63,738 bases of DNA from an uncultured Lachnospiraceae bacterium (GCA_910576895.1 CAJTJZ010000010.1:17009-80746); one strand, 5' to 3'. Shown: positions 42,718 to 51,832, counted from the stretch's first letter. Notes: generated by a model from the letters alone, not told the origin. Translations and numbers: made by a program.

Positions 42718-43620
42718 ATGGTAACAGTAATTGGAGTTCGTTTTCGTAAAGCGGGAAAGATCTATTATTTTGATCCAGCACAGTATGAAATTAAAAAGGG
42801 TGATCATGTAATTGTCGAGACAGCACGAGGCATCGAATATGGAACTGTAGTTTTAGAAAAAAGAGAGATAGAAAGCGATAAGATGATTGCACCTTTAAAA
42901 CAGGTTATTCGTGTGGCAACACAAGAGGATGATATTATAGAAGAAAAAAATCGCGAAAAAGAAATAAAAGCATTTCAGATTTGTTTGGAAAAAATAAAAA
43001 AACATGGACTTGAAATGAAGTTGATTGATACAGAATATACATTTGATAATAATAAGGTACTATTTTATTTTACAGCAGATGGAAGAGTAGATTTTCGTGA
43101 ACTTGTAAAAGATTTAGCATCTGTTTTTAAAACGAGGATTGAATTGCGCCAAATTGGTGTTAGAGATGAAACAAAAATTCTTGGTGGTATTGGTATTTGT
43201 GGACGACCACTTTGCTGTTCCACTTATTTATCAGAATTTATTCCTGTGTCAATTAAAATGGCAAAGGAGCAAAATTTATCTTTAAATCCTACCAAAATTT
43301 CTGGTGTTTGTGGAAGACTGATGTGTTGCTTAAAAAATGAAGAAGAAGCTTATGAGGAATTAAATAGCAGATTGCCAAATATTGAAGATATTGTAACAAC
43401 AAAAGAAGGATGGAGAGGAGAAGTACAAAGTGTTAATGTATTAAAACAGCTTGTAAAAGTAGTTGTAACAACAGATAAAGATGAAAAAGAAGTACGAGAA
43501 TATAAAGTAGAGGATTTAAAATTTCGTTCTAGAAAACGCAAGGAACATTTGAATGTGGATGGGGAATTAAAAGAATTAGAAATGTTAGATAAAAAAGAAA
43601 CAAAATCAAAACTGGATTAA
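42718..43620 (+). CDS. yaaT: PSP1 domain protein YaaT
   Basis: 300 residues. VRFRKAGKIYYFDPAQYEIK at the start, and the Cys-rich PSP1 core GGIGICGRPLCCSTYL plus GVCGRLMCCLKNEEEAYEEL near residues 160-215; Lys/Glu tail. In Bacillus YaaT works with YlbF and YmcA in the RNase Y-linked complex and affects phosphorelay and sporulation. GAAAGGAAATG precedes the ATG. Confidence 0.93.
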   Translation: MVTVIGVRFRKAGKIYYFDPAQYEIKKGDHVIVETARGIEYGTVVLEKREIESDKMIAPLKQVIRVATQEDDIIEEKNREKEIKAFQICLEKIKKHGLEMKLIDTEYTFDNNKVLFYFTADGRVDFRELVKDLASVFKTRIELRQIGVRDETKILGGIGICGRPLCCSTYLSEFIPVSIKMAKEQNLSLNPTKISGVCGRLMCCLKNEEEAYEELNSRLPNIEDIVTTKEGWRGEVQSVNVLKQLVKVVVTTDKDEKEVREYKVEDLKFRSRKRKEHLNVDGELKELEMLDKKETKSKLD

Positions 43621-43707
43621 ATAAAATTTAAGGAAAAATTTTTCGCTTGTGATTATAAGTATAAAAAGGAAACAAAAAAGAAAGGATAAAATACAATTAT
43701 ATTATAT

Positions 43708-44451
43708 ATGAAAAAAGATAAATTTTTAAAACAGGGAGAACGGCTTGATGAACTGCATCGAAATGGATATGTTATTATTCAAGATCCAAAAAGATTTTGC
43801 TTTGGTATGGATGCAGTGCTATTATCAGGATTTGCAAAGGCAAAAAGAGGAGATCATGTACTTGACCTTGGAACAGGTACTGGAATTATTCCGATTTTAA
43901 TGGAGGCAAAAACGCAGGCAGAATATTTTACAGCATTAGAGATTCAAAAAGATAGTGTAGATATGGCAAGACGCAGTGTATATCTGAATCATTTAGAGAA
44001 AAAAATTAAAGTTGTAGAGGGAGATATTAAGGAGGCATCAGCATTATTTCATGCCTCCTGTTTTGATGTAGTAGTAAGTAATCCGCCTTATATGACAAAA
44101 CAGCATGGACTTACAAATAAAGAACTTCCAAAAACAATTGCAAGACATGAAATATTATGCACATTAGAAGATGTGATTCGAGAAGGTGCAAAAGTATTAA
44201 AACCAAATGGTCATTTCTTTTTAGTTCATAGACCATTCCGCTTACCAGAAATTTTTGCAGTTATGCAAAAGTATCGGATAGAGCCAAAGAGAATGAAACT
44301 TGTACATCCTTTCGTTGAAAAAGAACCTAATATGGTACTACTTGAGGGGATAAAAGATGGAAAACCAAGATTAACTGTGGAAAAACCATTAATTATATTT
44401 CGGGAAAAAGATGTTTATACAGAGGAAATTTATAAGATTTATGGATATTAA
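43708..44451 (+). CDS. tRNA1(Val) (adenine37-N6)-methyltransferase-like protein
   Basis: 247 residues, YabB/TrmN6 type. ERLDELHRNGYVIIQDPKRF leads into CFGMDAVLLSGFA; LDLGTGTGIIPILME is the SAM motif I; VVSNPPYM is the N6-adenine NPPY catalytic motif. The closest ribosome binding site (GAAAGG) is about 20 bases upstream, unusually far. The Bacillus orthologue is in the same yaaT-yabB-rsmI series; here a PTS locus separates it from rsmI. Confidence 0.88.
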   Translation: MKKDKFLKQGERLDELHRNGYVIIQDPKRFCFGMDAVLLSGFAKAKRGDHVLDLGTGTGIIPILMEAKTQAEYFTALEIQKDSVDMARRSVYLNHLEKKIKVVEGDIKEASALFHASCFDVVVSNPPYMTKQHGLTNKELPKTIARHEILCTLEDVIREGAKVLKPNGHFFLVHRPFRLPEIFAVMQKYRIEPKRMKLVHPFVEKEPNMVLLEGIKDGKPRLTVEKPLIIFREKDVYTEEIYKIYGY

Positions 44452-44457
44452 ATTTAT

Positions 44458-44508
44458 ACTTGCAAGCGAAAAAATTTTTTTCGCCTGTGGGTTCGTGTCA
44501 ACCATAGC
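44458..44508 (+). repeat. Dispersed repeat R1, diverged copy
   Basis: Contains GCGAAAAAA...TTTTTTCGC followed by TGTGGGTTCGTGTCAACCAT; same orientation and layout as the copy at 63684-63738 (CGCTCGTGAGTTCGTGCCGACCG, quoted in part), but diverged. Confidence 0.45.
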
Positions 44509-44527
44509 ATAAAACAGCTTGTTTCTT

Positions 44528-44583
44528 GTTATACCCAATCAGGTATAACCTGTTATATGGTCAGGTTTTTCGACCGCTAGGAT
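44528..44583. repeat. Two small hairpins downstream of the methyltransferase gene
   Basis: GTTATACC-caatca-GGTATAAC (44528-44549), similar to the stem at 15731-15753, then GGTC...GACC within 44559-44575 followed by GCTAGGAT, which recalls the ACCGCT/AGTAT palindromes at 25561 and 60521. Confidence 0.45.
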
Positions 44584-44590
44584 AAAAAAC

Positions 44591-44627
44591 AAGAAAGCAC
44601 TCAAAGTAAAGAGATGCTTTCTTTTAG
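44591..44627. terminator. Bidirectional terminator between converging genes
   Basis: AAGAAAGCA (44592-44600) can pair with TGCTTTCTT (about 44614-44622), followed by TTT; A-rich on the left arm and T-rich on the right, fitting termination of both converging units. Confidence 0.65.
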
Positions 44628-44657
44628 TAAGATTATTTTTAATTTGTACTTTCTTTT

Positions 44658-45509
44658 TTATTCTTTATTTAATTCGGCATTTGTTACACGCTCAATATGC
44701 ATTGCTAGATATCCAATCTCTGCTTCCTCTAAATTACATTTCAAACTAAGCCCTATTTCATGACATATCATGGAGGCTGCCTGAAATGATTTTGGACATT
44801 TAATTTCCATATAATCATTCATATTTAATTTTAATTGTTCTCCACTTAGAGCTCTTGTAATCATATAGCGAACGTGATTCATAAGTCGATTATAAGATAA
44901 GGACATAACATTAATTTTCTTTCCTGTTTCTTGTTCAACTAAAGAAATACATTCTCTAACTGCCCTAGCAATCTGCATAGCTTGTGATACTTTTTCATCT
45001 TCAATAGCAGAATGAATATGCAATGCAATATATCCAATTTCATGTTCATCTATTTGTATATTAAGTTGTTCTAAAAGCATAGGTTCTATACACTGAGCAA
45101 CTTTATATTCTTTATAAAATAGGATACGAATATCTTCTGTTAGTGGATTGCTGATTTGTTCGTGGTTTTTGATACGCGAAACAGCATATTCTATATGATC
45201 TGCCATTGGAAAAAGAATGGAGCGATCAATTTTTCCAAAGGTTTTTTCTGCTTCATTTAATACATTATTCGCCAGTTCTAAGCAGATAGGAGAAACTGCT
45301 TTTATAATTTCCTTAGCATCTCCCCTATCTGTTAATTTTTGTAATGAATATATCGTATCTTCTTGTCGTATTTCTATATATTCACTTATCTTTTTACCAA
45401 AACCAATGCCTTTTCCTATGATTAAATATTCATTTTTATTATGTTCCTGAAATACAATCACTGCATTATGGTTTAAAACTTTTGTTATTCTATTCATATC
45501 AAATACCAT
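44658..45509 (-). CDS. BglG/LicT family transcription antiterminator (GlcT-like)
   Basis: 283 residues: N-terminal RNA-binding domain (MNRITKVLNHNAVIVFQEHN from the inner ATG 45497), then two PTS regulation domains with the conserved His sites (ADHIEYAVSRI and HEIGYIALHIHSAIE in PRD1; YLAMHIERV in PRD2). Such proteins bind nascent RNA and prevent a leader terminator; PTS phosphorylation of the PRDs sets their activity. It lies downstream of the PTS gene on the same strand, 24 bases away, so it probably controls it. Confidence 0.9.
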   Translation of the reverse strand: MVFDMNRITKVLNHNAVIVFQEHNKNEYLIIGKGIGFGKKISEYIEIRQEDTIYSLQKLTDRGDAKEIIKAVSPICLELANNVLNEAEKTFGKIDRSILFPMADHIEYAVSRIKNHEQISNPLTEDIRILFYKEYKVAQCIEPMLLEQLNIQIDEHEIGYIALHIHSAIEDEKVSQAMQIARAVRECISLVEQETGKKINVMSLSYNRLMNHVRYMITRALSGEQLKLNMNDYMEIKCPKSFQAASMICHEIGLSLKCNLEEAEIGYLAMHIERVTNAELNKE

Positions 45510-45533
45510 TCTTATCCATTTTTTATAATATTT

Positions 45534-47714
45534 TTATTCGTAGATATCAACTGCAAACAATGCTTCCCCCGGTTGAATCTTGCCTGCTTTGATAAGGCGG
45601 ATTTTTTGGTTATCCTCTAGTTCTGTACAGATAATAGGGGAAACAATGGAAGGTGCATTTTCTTTTAAATATTCTAAATTAAGTTTTAACATTGGGTCGC
45701 CTTTTTTTACTTTTTGACCATTTTCAACAAAAACTTCAAAGCCGTTTCCTTCCAGTTTTACAGTATCAATTCCAACATGAATTAATAAACTGATTCCAGA
45801 ATCTGTTAAGAAACCAATCGCATGCTTTGTTTCAAATACAAAACAAACTTCCCCATCTTCTGGTGCTCTCACAATAGGATCGGAAGGCGTTACAACAGCA
45901 CCATCTCCCATCATTTTTCCAGCAAACGCTTCATCTGGGGCTGTTGATAAATCGGCTGCAATACCATTCATTGGACTTCCTATTATAATGGAATGTGCTA
46001 CTTTTTGCATTTTCTTTTCTTCTTTTACGGAAGTATTTGGAAGTTCTTCTTTTGTAGGATGGTAAGACTCTTCAGGTTCTTCCTCAGGTGCTTTTTCTAA
46101 ATAGTCTTCCAAATTTGATTTTATTACAGTAACATTTGGTCCATAAATAACTTGGACTCCTTTTCCTTTATGGACAACACCAGAAGCTCCTGTAGAACGC
46201 AGTAAGGAATCATTAACTAAATCAGCGTTATATACAGTACAGCGAAGTCTTGTTGCACAACAATCAACATCACTAATATTTCGTTTTCCGCCAAGTCCTT
46301 TTGTAATAGTGGCACTTACAGAATCGAAAGAAGCATCTTCTTGATGATTTGCTTTATTCCCTTCTTTTCTAGCATTTACATCTGCTTTTGTATATAATTT
46401 TGTTTCTGTATCATCATCTTCTCTTCCCGGTGTTTTAAAATTAAATTTTTTAATAAGAAAACTGAAAATAAAATAATATAGGAAGAAATAAACAATTCCA
46501 ACAGGAATTACCATCATCCAGCTCGTTTTTGCATTTCCCTGTAAAATTCCAAAAAGGAAGAAATCCAAAAGTCCGCCAGAGAATGTCAAACCTACGGCAA
46601 TATTGAGTATATGTGCAAGCATATAAGCAGAACCTGCTAAAATCACTTGTACGATAAATAATGCAGGAGCAACAAATAAGAAAGAAAATTCAAGTGGTTC
46701 TGTAATTCCTGTCATCATACAAGCTAGTGCAGCAGATAATAATAAACCGCCGGCTGCTTTTTTCTTTTCTGGTTTTGCACAACGATACATAGCAAGAGCT
46801 GCTCCCGGTAAACCAAAAATCATAAAGATAAATTCACCGGAAAAATATCTTGTTGCATCTGCACTAAAGTGTGTTACATTGGCAGAATCGGCAAGCTGTG
46901 CAAAGAAAATATTTTGTCCGCCCTGAACCATAGTTCCTGCAACTTCCATAGTACCGCCTACGGCTGTTTGCCAGAATGGCATATAAAATACATGATGCAG
47001 TCCAAATGGGATTAAAGCTCTTTTAATTAACCCAAAAATAAGAGTGCCAATATAACCACTTCCTGTTACAAGTCCTCCTAGGGCATAAATTCCATTTTGT
47101 ACACTAGGCCAAATAAAATATAATGCAATTCCTACAAACATATAGACAATTGTGGAAATAATAGGAACAAATCTTGTTCCGCCAAAAAAAGATAAGGCAT
47201 TTGGAAGAGCAATTTTATAAAATCGATTGTGTAATGCGGCTACACCAAGACCAACAATAATACCTCCAAATACTCCCATTTGCAAGGTTGGGATTCCACA
47301 AACAGAAGAAATTGTTCCTTCTAAAACATCACTTGCAATTTCACCATTTTCCAATATTTTTTCATTAATAACAAGCATAGCATAAATAGCAGTATTCATT
47401 ACAAAGTAGGCAATGACTGCTGATAGAGCAGAAACTTCTTTTTCCTTTTTTGCCATACCAATCGCTACTCCAATTGCAAAAATCAATGGAAGATTATCAA
47501 AGATTGCACTTCCAACTTGATTCATAATAACAAGCAAGGCATGAAGCAAAGTCCCTTTTCCTAAAATGCTAGTTAAACCATAAGTGGCAATCGTTGTTTC
47601 ATTTGTAAAGGAACTTCCGATTCCAAGTAAAAGGCCTGCCACAGGCAAAATGGCAATGGGGAGCATAAAACTTCTCCCAACACGCTGTAAAACACCAAAA
47701 ATTTTGTCTTTCAT
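45534..47714 (-). CDS. ptsG: Glucose-type PTS enzyme IICBA
   Basis: 726 residues from ATG 47714 (MKDKIFGVLQRVGRSFMLPI), with AAAGGAG 10 bases upstream; ATG 47720 is too close to that site. Domains in order: IIC with about 10 membrane segments (FGLHHVFYMPFWQ is typical), IIB with the phospho-Cys in DCCATRLR near residue 486, IIA with the phospho-His in LLIHVGIDTV near residue 645. Imports and phosphorylates glucose or a related sugar. Transcribed with the antiterminator. Confidence 0.93.
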   Translation of the reverse strand: MKDKIFGVLQRVGRSFMLPIAILPVAGLLLGIGSSFTNETTIATYGLTSILGKGTLLHALLVIMNQVGSAIFDNLPLIFAIGVAIGMAKKEKEVSALSAVIAYFVMNTAIYAMLVINEKILENGEIASDVLEGTISSVCGIPTLQMGVFGGIIVGLGVAALHNRFYKIALPNALSFFGGTRFVPIISTIVYMFVGIALYFIWPSVQNGIYALGGLVTGSGYIGTLIFGLIKRALIPFGLHHVFYMPFWQTAVGGTMEVAGTMVQGGQNIFFAQLADSANVTHFSADATRYFSGEFIFMIFGLPGAALAMYRCAKPEKKKAAGGLLLSAALACMMTGITEPLEFSFLFVAPALFIVQVILAGSAYMLAHILNIAVGLTFSGGLLDFFLFGILQGNAKTSWMMVIPVGIVYFFLYYFIFSFLIKKFNFKTPGREDDDTETKLYTKADVNARKEGNKANHQEDASFDSVSATITKGLGGKRNISDVDCCATRLRCTVYNADLVNDSLLRSTGASGVVHKGKGVQVIYGPNVTVIKSNLEDYLEKAPEEEPEESYHPTKEELPNTSVKEEKKMQKVAHSIIIGSPMNGIAADLSTAPDEAFAGKMMGDGAVVTPSDPIVRAPEDGEVCFVFETKHAIGFLTDSGISLLIHVGIDTVKLEGNGFEVFVENGQKVKKGDPMLKLNLEYLKENAPSIVSPIICTELEDNQKIRLIKAGKIQPGEALFAVDIYE

Positions 47715-47749
47715 AAGCATTCTCTCCTTTCAAATTTTTTTATTTTTTT

Positions 47750-47815
47750 GGTGTTTATGCCTATTTTTGCCTTTTATTTCAATAAAAAAAGAGACACTTA
47801 TTACACATAAACACC
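47750..47815 (-). promoter_or_regulatory. Inverted repeat in the ptsG leader
   Basis: GGTGTTTATG (47750-47759) and CATAAACACC (47806-47815) form a perfect 10-bp stem in the RNA leader. Likely part of the control region read by the GlcT-like protein, but I could not recognise a standard RAT sequence, and on the minus strand the stem is followed by A rather than T residues. Confidence 0.45.
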
Positions 47816-47874
47816 TAAATGAATGCTATGTATAGTGAATGCCTCCTATGAGTAACATACTATATCTAGATTTT

Positions 47875-47903
47875 ATGCTATCATTCTATCTCTTATTTGT
47901 CAA
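47875..47903 (-). promoter_or_regulatory. Promoter of ptsG
   Basis: Minus strand: TTGACA (47903-47898), 17-base spacer, TAGCAT (47880-47875). The leader would be about 155 bases long. Confidence 0.6.
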
Positions 47904-47964
47904 GAGTTTTTTTATTAGAAATAAATGAATTGTGCATTTTTCACAAAACATAAGAAAAGTATCA

Positions 47965-47993
47965 TGGACAAAAATCATAGTTTCTTTTATAAT
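47965..47993 (+). promoter_or_regulatory. Promoter of rsmI
   Basis: TGGACA (47965-47970), 17-base spacer, TATAAT (47988-47993), diverging from the ptsG promoter; 76 bases to the rsmI ATG. Confidence 0.65.
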
Positions 47994-48069
47994 ATTTTTC
48001 ATCATTGTATCGTGAAAGAGTAATGTAGGTCATGTATAAAAAATTAGATTATTTAGGAGGAAATAACCT

Positions 48070-48909
48070 ATGGCAGGGATTTTATATTTATGTGCAACAC
48101 CTATTGGAAATTTGGAAGATATGACATTTCGGGCAGTTCGTATTTTAAAAGAAGTAGATTTGATTGCAGCAGAAGATACTCGCAATAGTATAAAATTGTT
48201 AAATCATTTTGAAATAAAAACAAAAATGACAAGCTATCATGAACATAATAAAGTGGAAAAAGCAAAGGTACTTGTGGATAAGTTATTGCAGGGGAAGAAT
48301 ATTGCGTTGATAACTGATGCAGGAACTCCGGGGATTTCTGATCCGGGTGAAGAATTAGTAAAGCAGGCATATCAGGCAGGCATTGTGGTAACTTCTCTGC
48401 CGGGATGTTGTGCGGGAATTACAGCACTAACACTATCAGGAATGAGTACAAGAAGATTTGTATTTGAAGCATTTCTTCCACAGGATAAAAAAGAACAAAA
48501 ACTTGTTTTAGACGAAATGAAAGAAGAACAAAGGACCATGATTATATATGAAGCTCCTCATAGATTAGTAAAAACATTAAAATTATTGTTAGAAACACTT
48601 GGAAATCGCCGTTTAACCATATGTAGGGAATTAACAAAAAAACATGAAACAATTTTTCTTACAACAATCGAAGAAGCAATTACGCATTATACAGTGGAAG
48701 AAGCACCAAGAGGAGAATGTGTTTTTGTGATAGAAGGAAAATCTTATCAAGAAATGGTAAGGCAGTCGCAGGAAAAATGGAAGGAAGTAGAAATATCAGA
48801 GCATGTTCTATATTATATGCAGCAAGGGTTTCCTAAAAAGGAAGCAATGAAAAAAGCAGCTCTTGATAGAGGTATGACAAAAAGAGAAATTTATCAGGCA
48901 CTATTATAG
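48070..48909 (+). CDS. rsmI: 16S rRNA (cytidine1402-2'-O)-methyltransferase RsmI
   Basis: 279 residues of the SAM-dependent tetrapyrrole-methylase-like fold: LYLCATPIGNLEDMTFRAVR, AEDTRNSIKLLNHF, ITDAGTPGISDPGEELVKQA, and GMSTRRFVFEAFLPQDKKEQ. Modifies C1402 in the decoding centre of 16S rRNA. AGGAGG precedes the ATG. The next start after it is a truncated response-regulator reading frame. Confidence 0.95.
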   Translation: MAGILYLCATPIGNLEDMTFRAVRILKEVDLIAAEDTRNSIKLLNHFEIKTKMTSYHEHNKVEKAKVLVDKLLQGKNIALITDAGTPGISDPGEELVKQAYQAGIVVTSLPGCCAGITALTLSGMSTRRFVFEAFLPQDKKEQKLVLDEMKEEQRTMIIYEAPHRLVKTLKLLLETLGNRRLTICRELTKKHETIFLTTIEEAITHYTVEEAPRGECVFVIEGKSYQEMVRQSQEKWKEVEISEHVLYYMQQGFPKKEAMKKAALDRGMTKREIYQALL

Positions 48910-48936
48910 ATATAATAGGGAAAGGAGAACGATAAT

Positions 48937-48996
48937 ATGATTACTTTAGGAATTTGTGAGGATAGTGAGAAAACAAGGGAAGATTATTTTTTTTGA
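48937..48996 (+). pseudogene. 5' fragment of an AgrA-like response regulator
   Basis: ATG 48937 with GAAAGGAG upstream encodes MITLGICEDSEKTRED and then reaches a stop after three more codons. It matches the N-terminus of LytTR-type regulators (beta1 and acidic EDS). The same EDSEKT stretch heads the receiver fragment at 56239, so both pieces may derive from one gene or from paralogues. Confidence 0.6.
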
Positions 48997-49147
48997 TAAT
49001 ATAATCAATTTTTGTTATGATTTGTAATATGCTTATTTGGTATTAAGCTGGGATTAAAAAATCAGAAATAGCATCTTCGTATAATTTATAAAAAAAATTT
49101 TTTTATTTTGATTTTTGGATTTATTTTTATGTATTTAGATAAATATG

Positions 49148-49176
49148 TTGACAATTTAATATATATATGATAATAT
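49148..49176 (+). promoter_or_regulatory. Strong promoter-like sequence
   Basis: TTGACA (49148-49153), 17-base spacer, TAATAT (49171-49176). The region is so AT-rich that chance matches are common, but the -35 is perfect. Confidence 0.5.
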
Positions 49177-49419
49177 ATTTCTATAAAATATTACTTTAGA
49201 AAAAAGATAGGGAATAACTATAAAAAAATTATAAGAAAATAATATTTTAGATAAATAGTAATAATCTAATAAAAATATAATTCATTTGTAATATTGCAGA
49301 GTAGGAATAATAAAGATAATTAAAAACAATGAACATATCAAATTTTATTGGATTATTCTATATAAAAAGAAAGGATATGAAAAAATATGTTATTAGAGGA
49401 TAGTCCGTCAGACAGATAC

Positions 49420-49470
49420 GGCTTTCTCTTACGTAGAAAGAGGTCAACTTTCGGTAAGGGAAAGCCAAAT
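49420..49470 (+). repeat. Repeat R3, copy A
   Basis: GGCTTTCTCTTAC (49420-49432) pairs with GTAAGGGAAAGCC (49454-49466); the loop contains GTCAACTTTCG. A second copy with shared GTCAACTTT and AGAAAACCAAAT is at 53115-53168. Confidence 0.6.
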
Positions 49471-49776
49471 TAAAAGAACAGCAAAGAAAGTATAGCAAAA
49501 AATTAAGATAATGTCTAGGGATGTTTTTTTAATATTTTTAACAGAAAATATAATATTTTATAATTATTATATATAGTAGAGTAAGGAAGATATTAAAAAA
49601 ATATATAGTTAATAATAATTAAGAAAGGATAAACATTGCAGACATTTTTTCAACTTTATTTATATCGTTTATTTAGTATTACAAATAGTTGTGAATAGAT
49701 AATTTCTGATCTGATGTTATCAAATAATTTTAAAGAAATTGTTAAATGATATTATGTCTATGATGGGGTATAGAGA

Positions 49777-51006
49777 ATGAAAAATATATTTTATAGAATG
49801 ATATGTATATGCTTTGGAAGTATTTTTTTATCATTTAGTTTCTGTTTTGTTTATTGTGAAAATGTACAAGCAGAAGAAAAGGAAGAAAACTCTTATATCG
49901 TTACTGCAAAAAATGATCTTGCATTGAAAGAGCTGAAGAAGGAATATACAACAAGTGTAGAACAATTGTTATGTGATGATGTAGAAGAAGATAAACTTCT
50001 TGTTATATCTGCTACAGAAGAAGAAGCAATGCAACTACAAGAGGATACTAGAGTGGAAGCTATCGAAGAAGATATTGTTGTATATGGATGTGGGGAGAAT
50101 ACTGTAACAACAAGTTCTATTGAGTGGAATCTTGATATTATTAATGTTAAAAATAGTGAATCTGTTCAAAATGGAGAAAAAATTAAAGTAGCTATGTTAG
50201 ATTCAGGAGTTGATGATTGCGAAGATATTGATGTAAGAGAGCGTGTTAATTTTATTCCAGGACAAGATGAAGTATTTGCTTTATATGAGGATAGTACTGG
50301 ACATGGAACATGTATCGCAGGAATTTTAGCAGGTAAGGATAATGAGATTGGAATTACAGGAATTAATCCAAATATGGAATTATATTCTGCACGTGTTTTA
50401 GATTATCATAATAGTTCAAAAGTGAGTCGTATTATTGATGCCATCAATTGGGCAATTGAAAAAAAAGTAAATATCTTGAGTCTTAGTTTTGGAACAAAAA
50501 CAGATTCTGAAGTATTGCATAATGCTATAAAGAGAGCACAAGAAAATAATATTTTAATTGTAGCAGCAGGAAATGACTCACAGATAGAATATCCTGCGGC
50601 ATATCCTGAAGTGATTGCCGTTGGCTCTATTGGTACAGATGGAACGGTTTCAGAAAACAGTGCCATAGGAGAGGAATTGGAACTAGTAGCACCAGGAGAA
50701 CAACTTCTATCTACAGGTGCATTTGATGGTGTTATGACTTGTAGCGGAACAAGTATGGCAGTACCTCATGTGGTTGGAGTAGCATCACTTTTGTGGGAAA
50801 AAGATAGTACTGCTGATGCGGAATTGATTCGCATGGTACTTGATGCAGGAGCTAAAACATATGATAATAAGGAAGTATATGGATATGGACTTGTAGATTA
50901 TGAGTATGCAAGTAATATATATGATCAATGTAAACAGTTCAAATTATGTAGAAGAATTACAGGAAGATGGAACTTTGGAAGAAAATACAAGTACTCTTTG
51001 TGTTGA
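49777..51006 (+). CDS. Secreted subtilisin-family (S8) serine peptidase
   Basis: 409 residues. Signal peptide 1-32 (ends near NVQAEEKEE), a prodomain-like stretch about 38-105 (ends IEEDIVVYGC), then the S8 domain with the full triad D142 (LDSGVDD), H176 (TGHGT) and S326 (GTSMAVPH). It would degrade or process extracellular proteins. The last ~20 residues after YDQ are out of character, and a second frame opens exactly there with a long downstream domain, so the native protein probably continued (frameshift near 50930). No ribosome binding site stands out; the ATG is preceded by GGGGTATAGAGA. Confidence 0.85.
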   Translation: MKNIFYRMICICFGSIFLSFSFCFVYCENVQAEEKEENSYIVTAKNDLALKELKKEYTTSVEQLLCDDVEEDKLLVISATEEEAMQLQEDTRVEAIEEDIVVYGCGENTVTTSSIEWNLDIINVKNSESVQNGEKIKVAMLDSGVDDCEDIDVRERVNFIPGQDEVFALYEDSTGHGTCIAGILAGKDNEIGITGINPNMELYSARVLDYHNSSKVSRIIDAINWAIEKKVNILSLSFGTKTDSEVLHNAIKRAQENNILIVAAGNDSQIEYPAAYPEVIAVGSIGTDGTVSENSAIGEELELVAPGEQLLSTGAFDGVMTCSGTSMAVPHVVGVASLLWEKDSTADAELIRMVLDAGAKTYDNKEVYGYGLVDYEYASNIYDQCKQFKLCRRITGRWNFGRKYKYSLC

Positions 51007-51814
51007 AACATATGAAGATGTCGATTATGTAGAAGGTTGCTGGAGGACAGATAAACATCAAGAATTAGTTGAAGAAGGTCAAGACGAAATAACAGGAAGA
51101 CTTTTAAGCAAAGAATTGGCGATTGTAAAATTGGGTGCAGTAGCGAATGATAATTATGTAAGAGGTATGACAATGCAGCCACAATGGCATGGTTATTGGA
51201 AAAATGTAGGTACTTTGGAAAAATCTAACTATGTAGCTAATTACCTTTATATTTCTAATATAGCAAAGCAGTATAAATGTGGAAATTCATCAACATATCC
51301 AATGCAAACTGGAATGGATCCAGTAATGGAAAGGATTATAGAACCATTTGGTATAAGGATAGTTGATTCAGATCCAGACAAAAAAACATTGACAGATAAA
51401 GGGATTATTTCATGGGAACAAGCTTTAAATGGTGAACCTGCAACAATGAAGAATAAGAGTTTATTTTTATATGGGATGGCATTACATTGTGCTACGGATA
51501 CATTTGCCCATTCAACAACACGATTAAATGGTTTTGTAATAAAACATGATGATGATAAAGCAAGTCATAAGAATGTGGCTGATGATGATACATATTATAC
51601 AAACAGAATTAAGTGTGCAAGAGAGATTGCAGGGAATGTGCTTTCAAACTATCTATTAACTTCTTCTGGAAAGGTATCGGATTTTTATATAAAAAAATAT
51701 GACAGAACTTTTCATTTAGTTAATATAGCAGAATATATGAGTATTGTAGATAATACATATTATAAAAATAAAAAATCTTATTTTGATGCACTTAATTATA
51801 GTATAAATCCTTAA
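50900..51814 (+). CDS. Zinc-phospholipase-C-like domain continuing the subtilase in another frame
   Basis: 304 codons open in the +1 frame relative to the subtilase, overlapping its end by 107 bases. It runs through an acidic linker (VEELQEDGTLEENTSTL), then KLGAVANDNYVRG and LFLYGMALHCATDTFAHST; the LHCATDTFAHS pattern recalls the His/Asp metal site of zinc-dependent phospholipase C-type proteins. No signal peptide and no good ribosome binding site near ATG 50900. Most likely the C-terminal half of one subtilase-phospholipase-like protein split by a frameshift; a translationally coupled second cistron is the alternative. A strong terminator follows. Confidence 0.6.
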   Translation: MSMQVIYMINVNSSNYVEELQEDGTLEENTSTLCVETYEDVDYVEGCWRTDKHQELVEEGQDEITGRLLSKELAIVKLGAVANDNYVRGMTMQPQWHGYWKNVGTLEKSNYVANYLYISNIAKQYKCGNSSTYPMQTGMDPVMERIIEPFGIRIVDSDPDKKTLTDKGIISWEQALNGEPATMKNKSLFLYGMALHCATDTFAHSTTRLNGFVIKHDDDKASHKNVADDDTYYTNRIKCAREIAGNVLSNYLLTSSGKVSDFYIKKYDRTFHLVNIAEYMSIVDNTYYKNKKSYFDALNYSINP

Positions 51815-51832
51815 AATTAAAATTTATAGTAT

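Larger units (their letters stand above)
48997..49776 (+). other. AT-rich gene-free stretch upstream of the subtilase
   Basis: No convincing gene in about 780 bases. It has a near-consensus promoter (next entry), repeat R3, and two short frames with ribosome binding sites: ATG 49388 (28 codons, beginning MLLEDSPSDR) and TTG 49636 (TFFQLYLYRLFS...). The latter look like debris of signalling genes. If the promoter serves the subtilase gene, the leader would be about 600 bases. Confidence 0.5.

Noticed and set aside
44658..47714. ptsG-antiterminator pair as a recent mobile insertion between trmN6 and rsmI
   Set aside because: No integrase, flanking direct repeats or compositional break are visible; it is noted only as a synteny difference.
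49388..49474. 28-codon frame starting MLLEDSPSDR, similar to a response regulator N-terminus
   Set aside because: It runs into repeat R3 and lacks any receiver core; too short to call a gene, kept only as possible debris.
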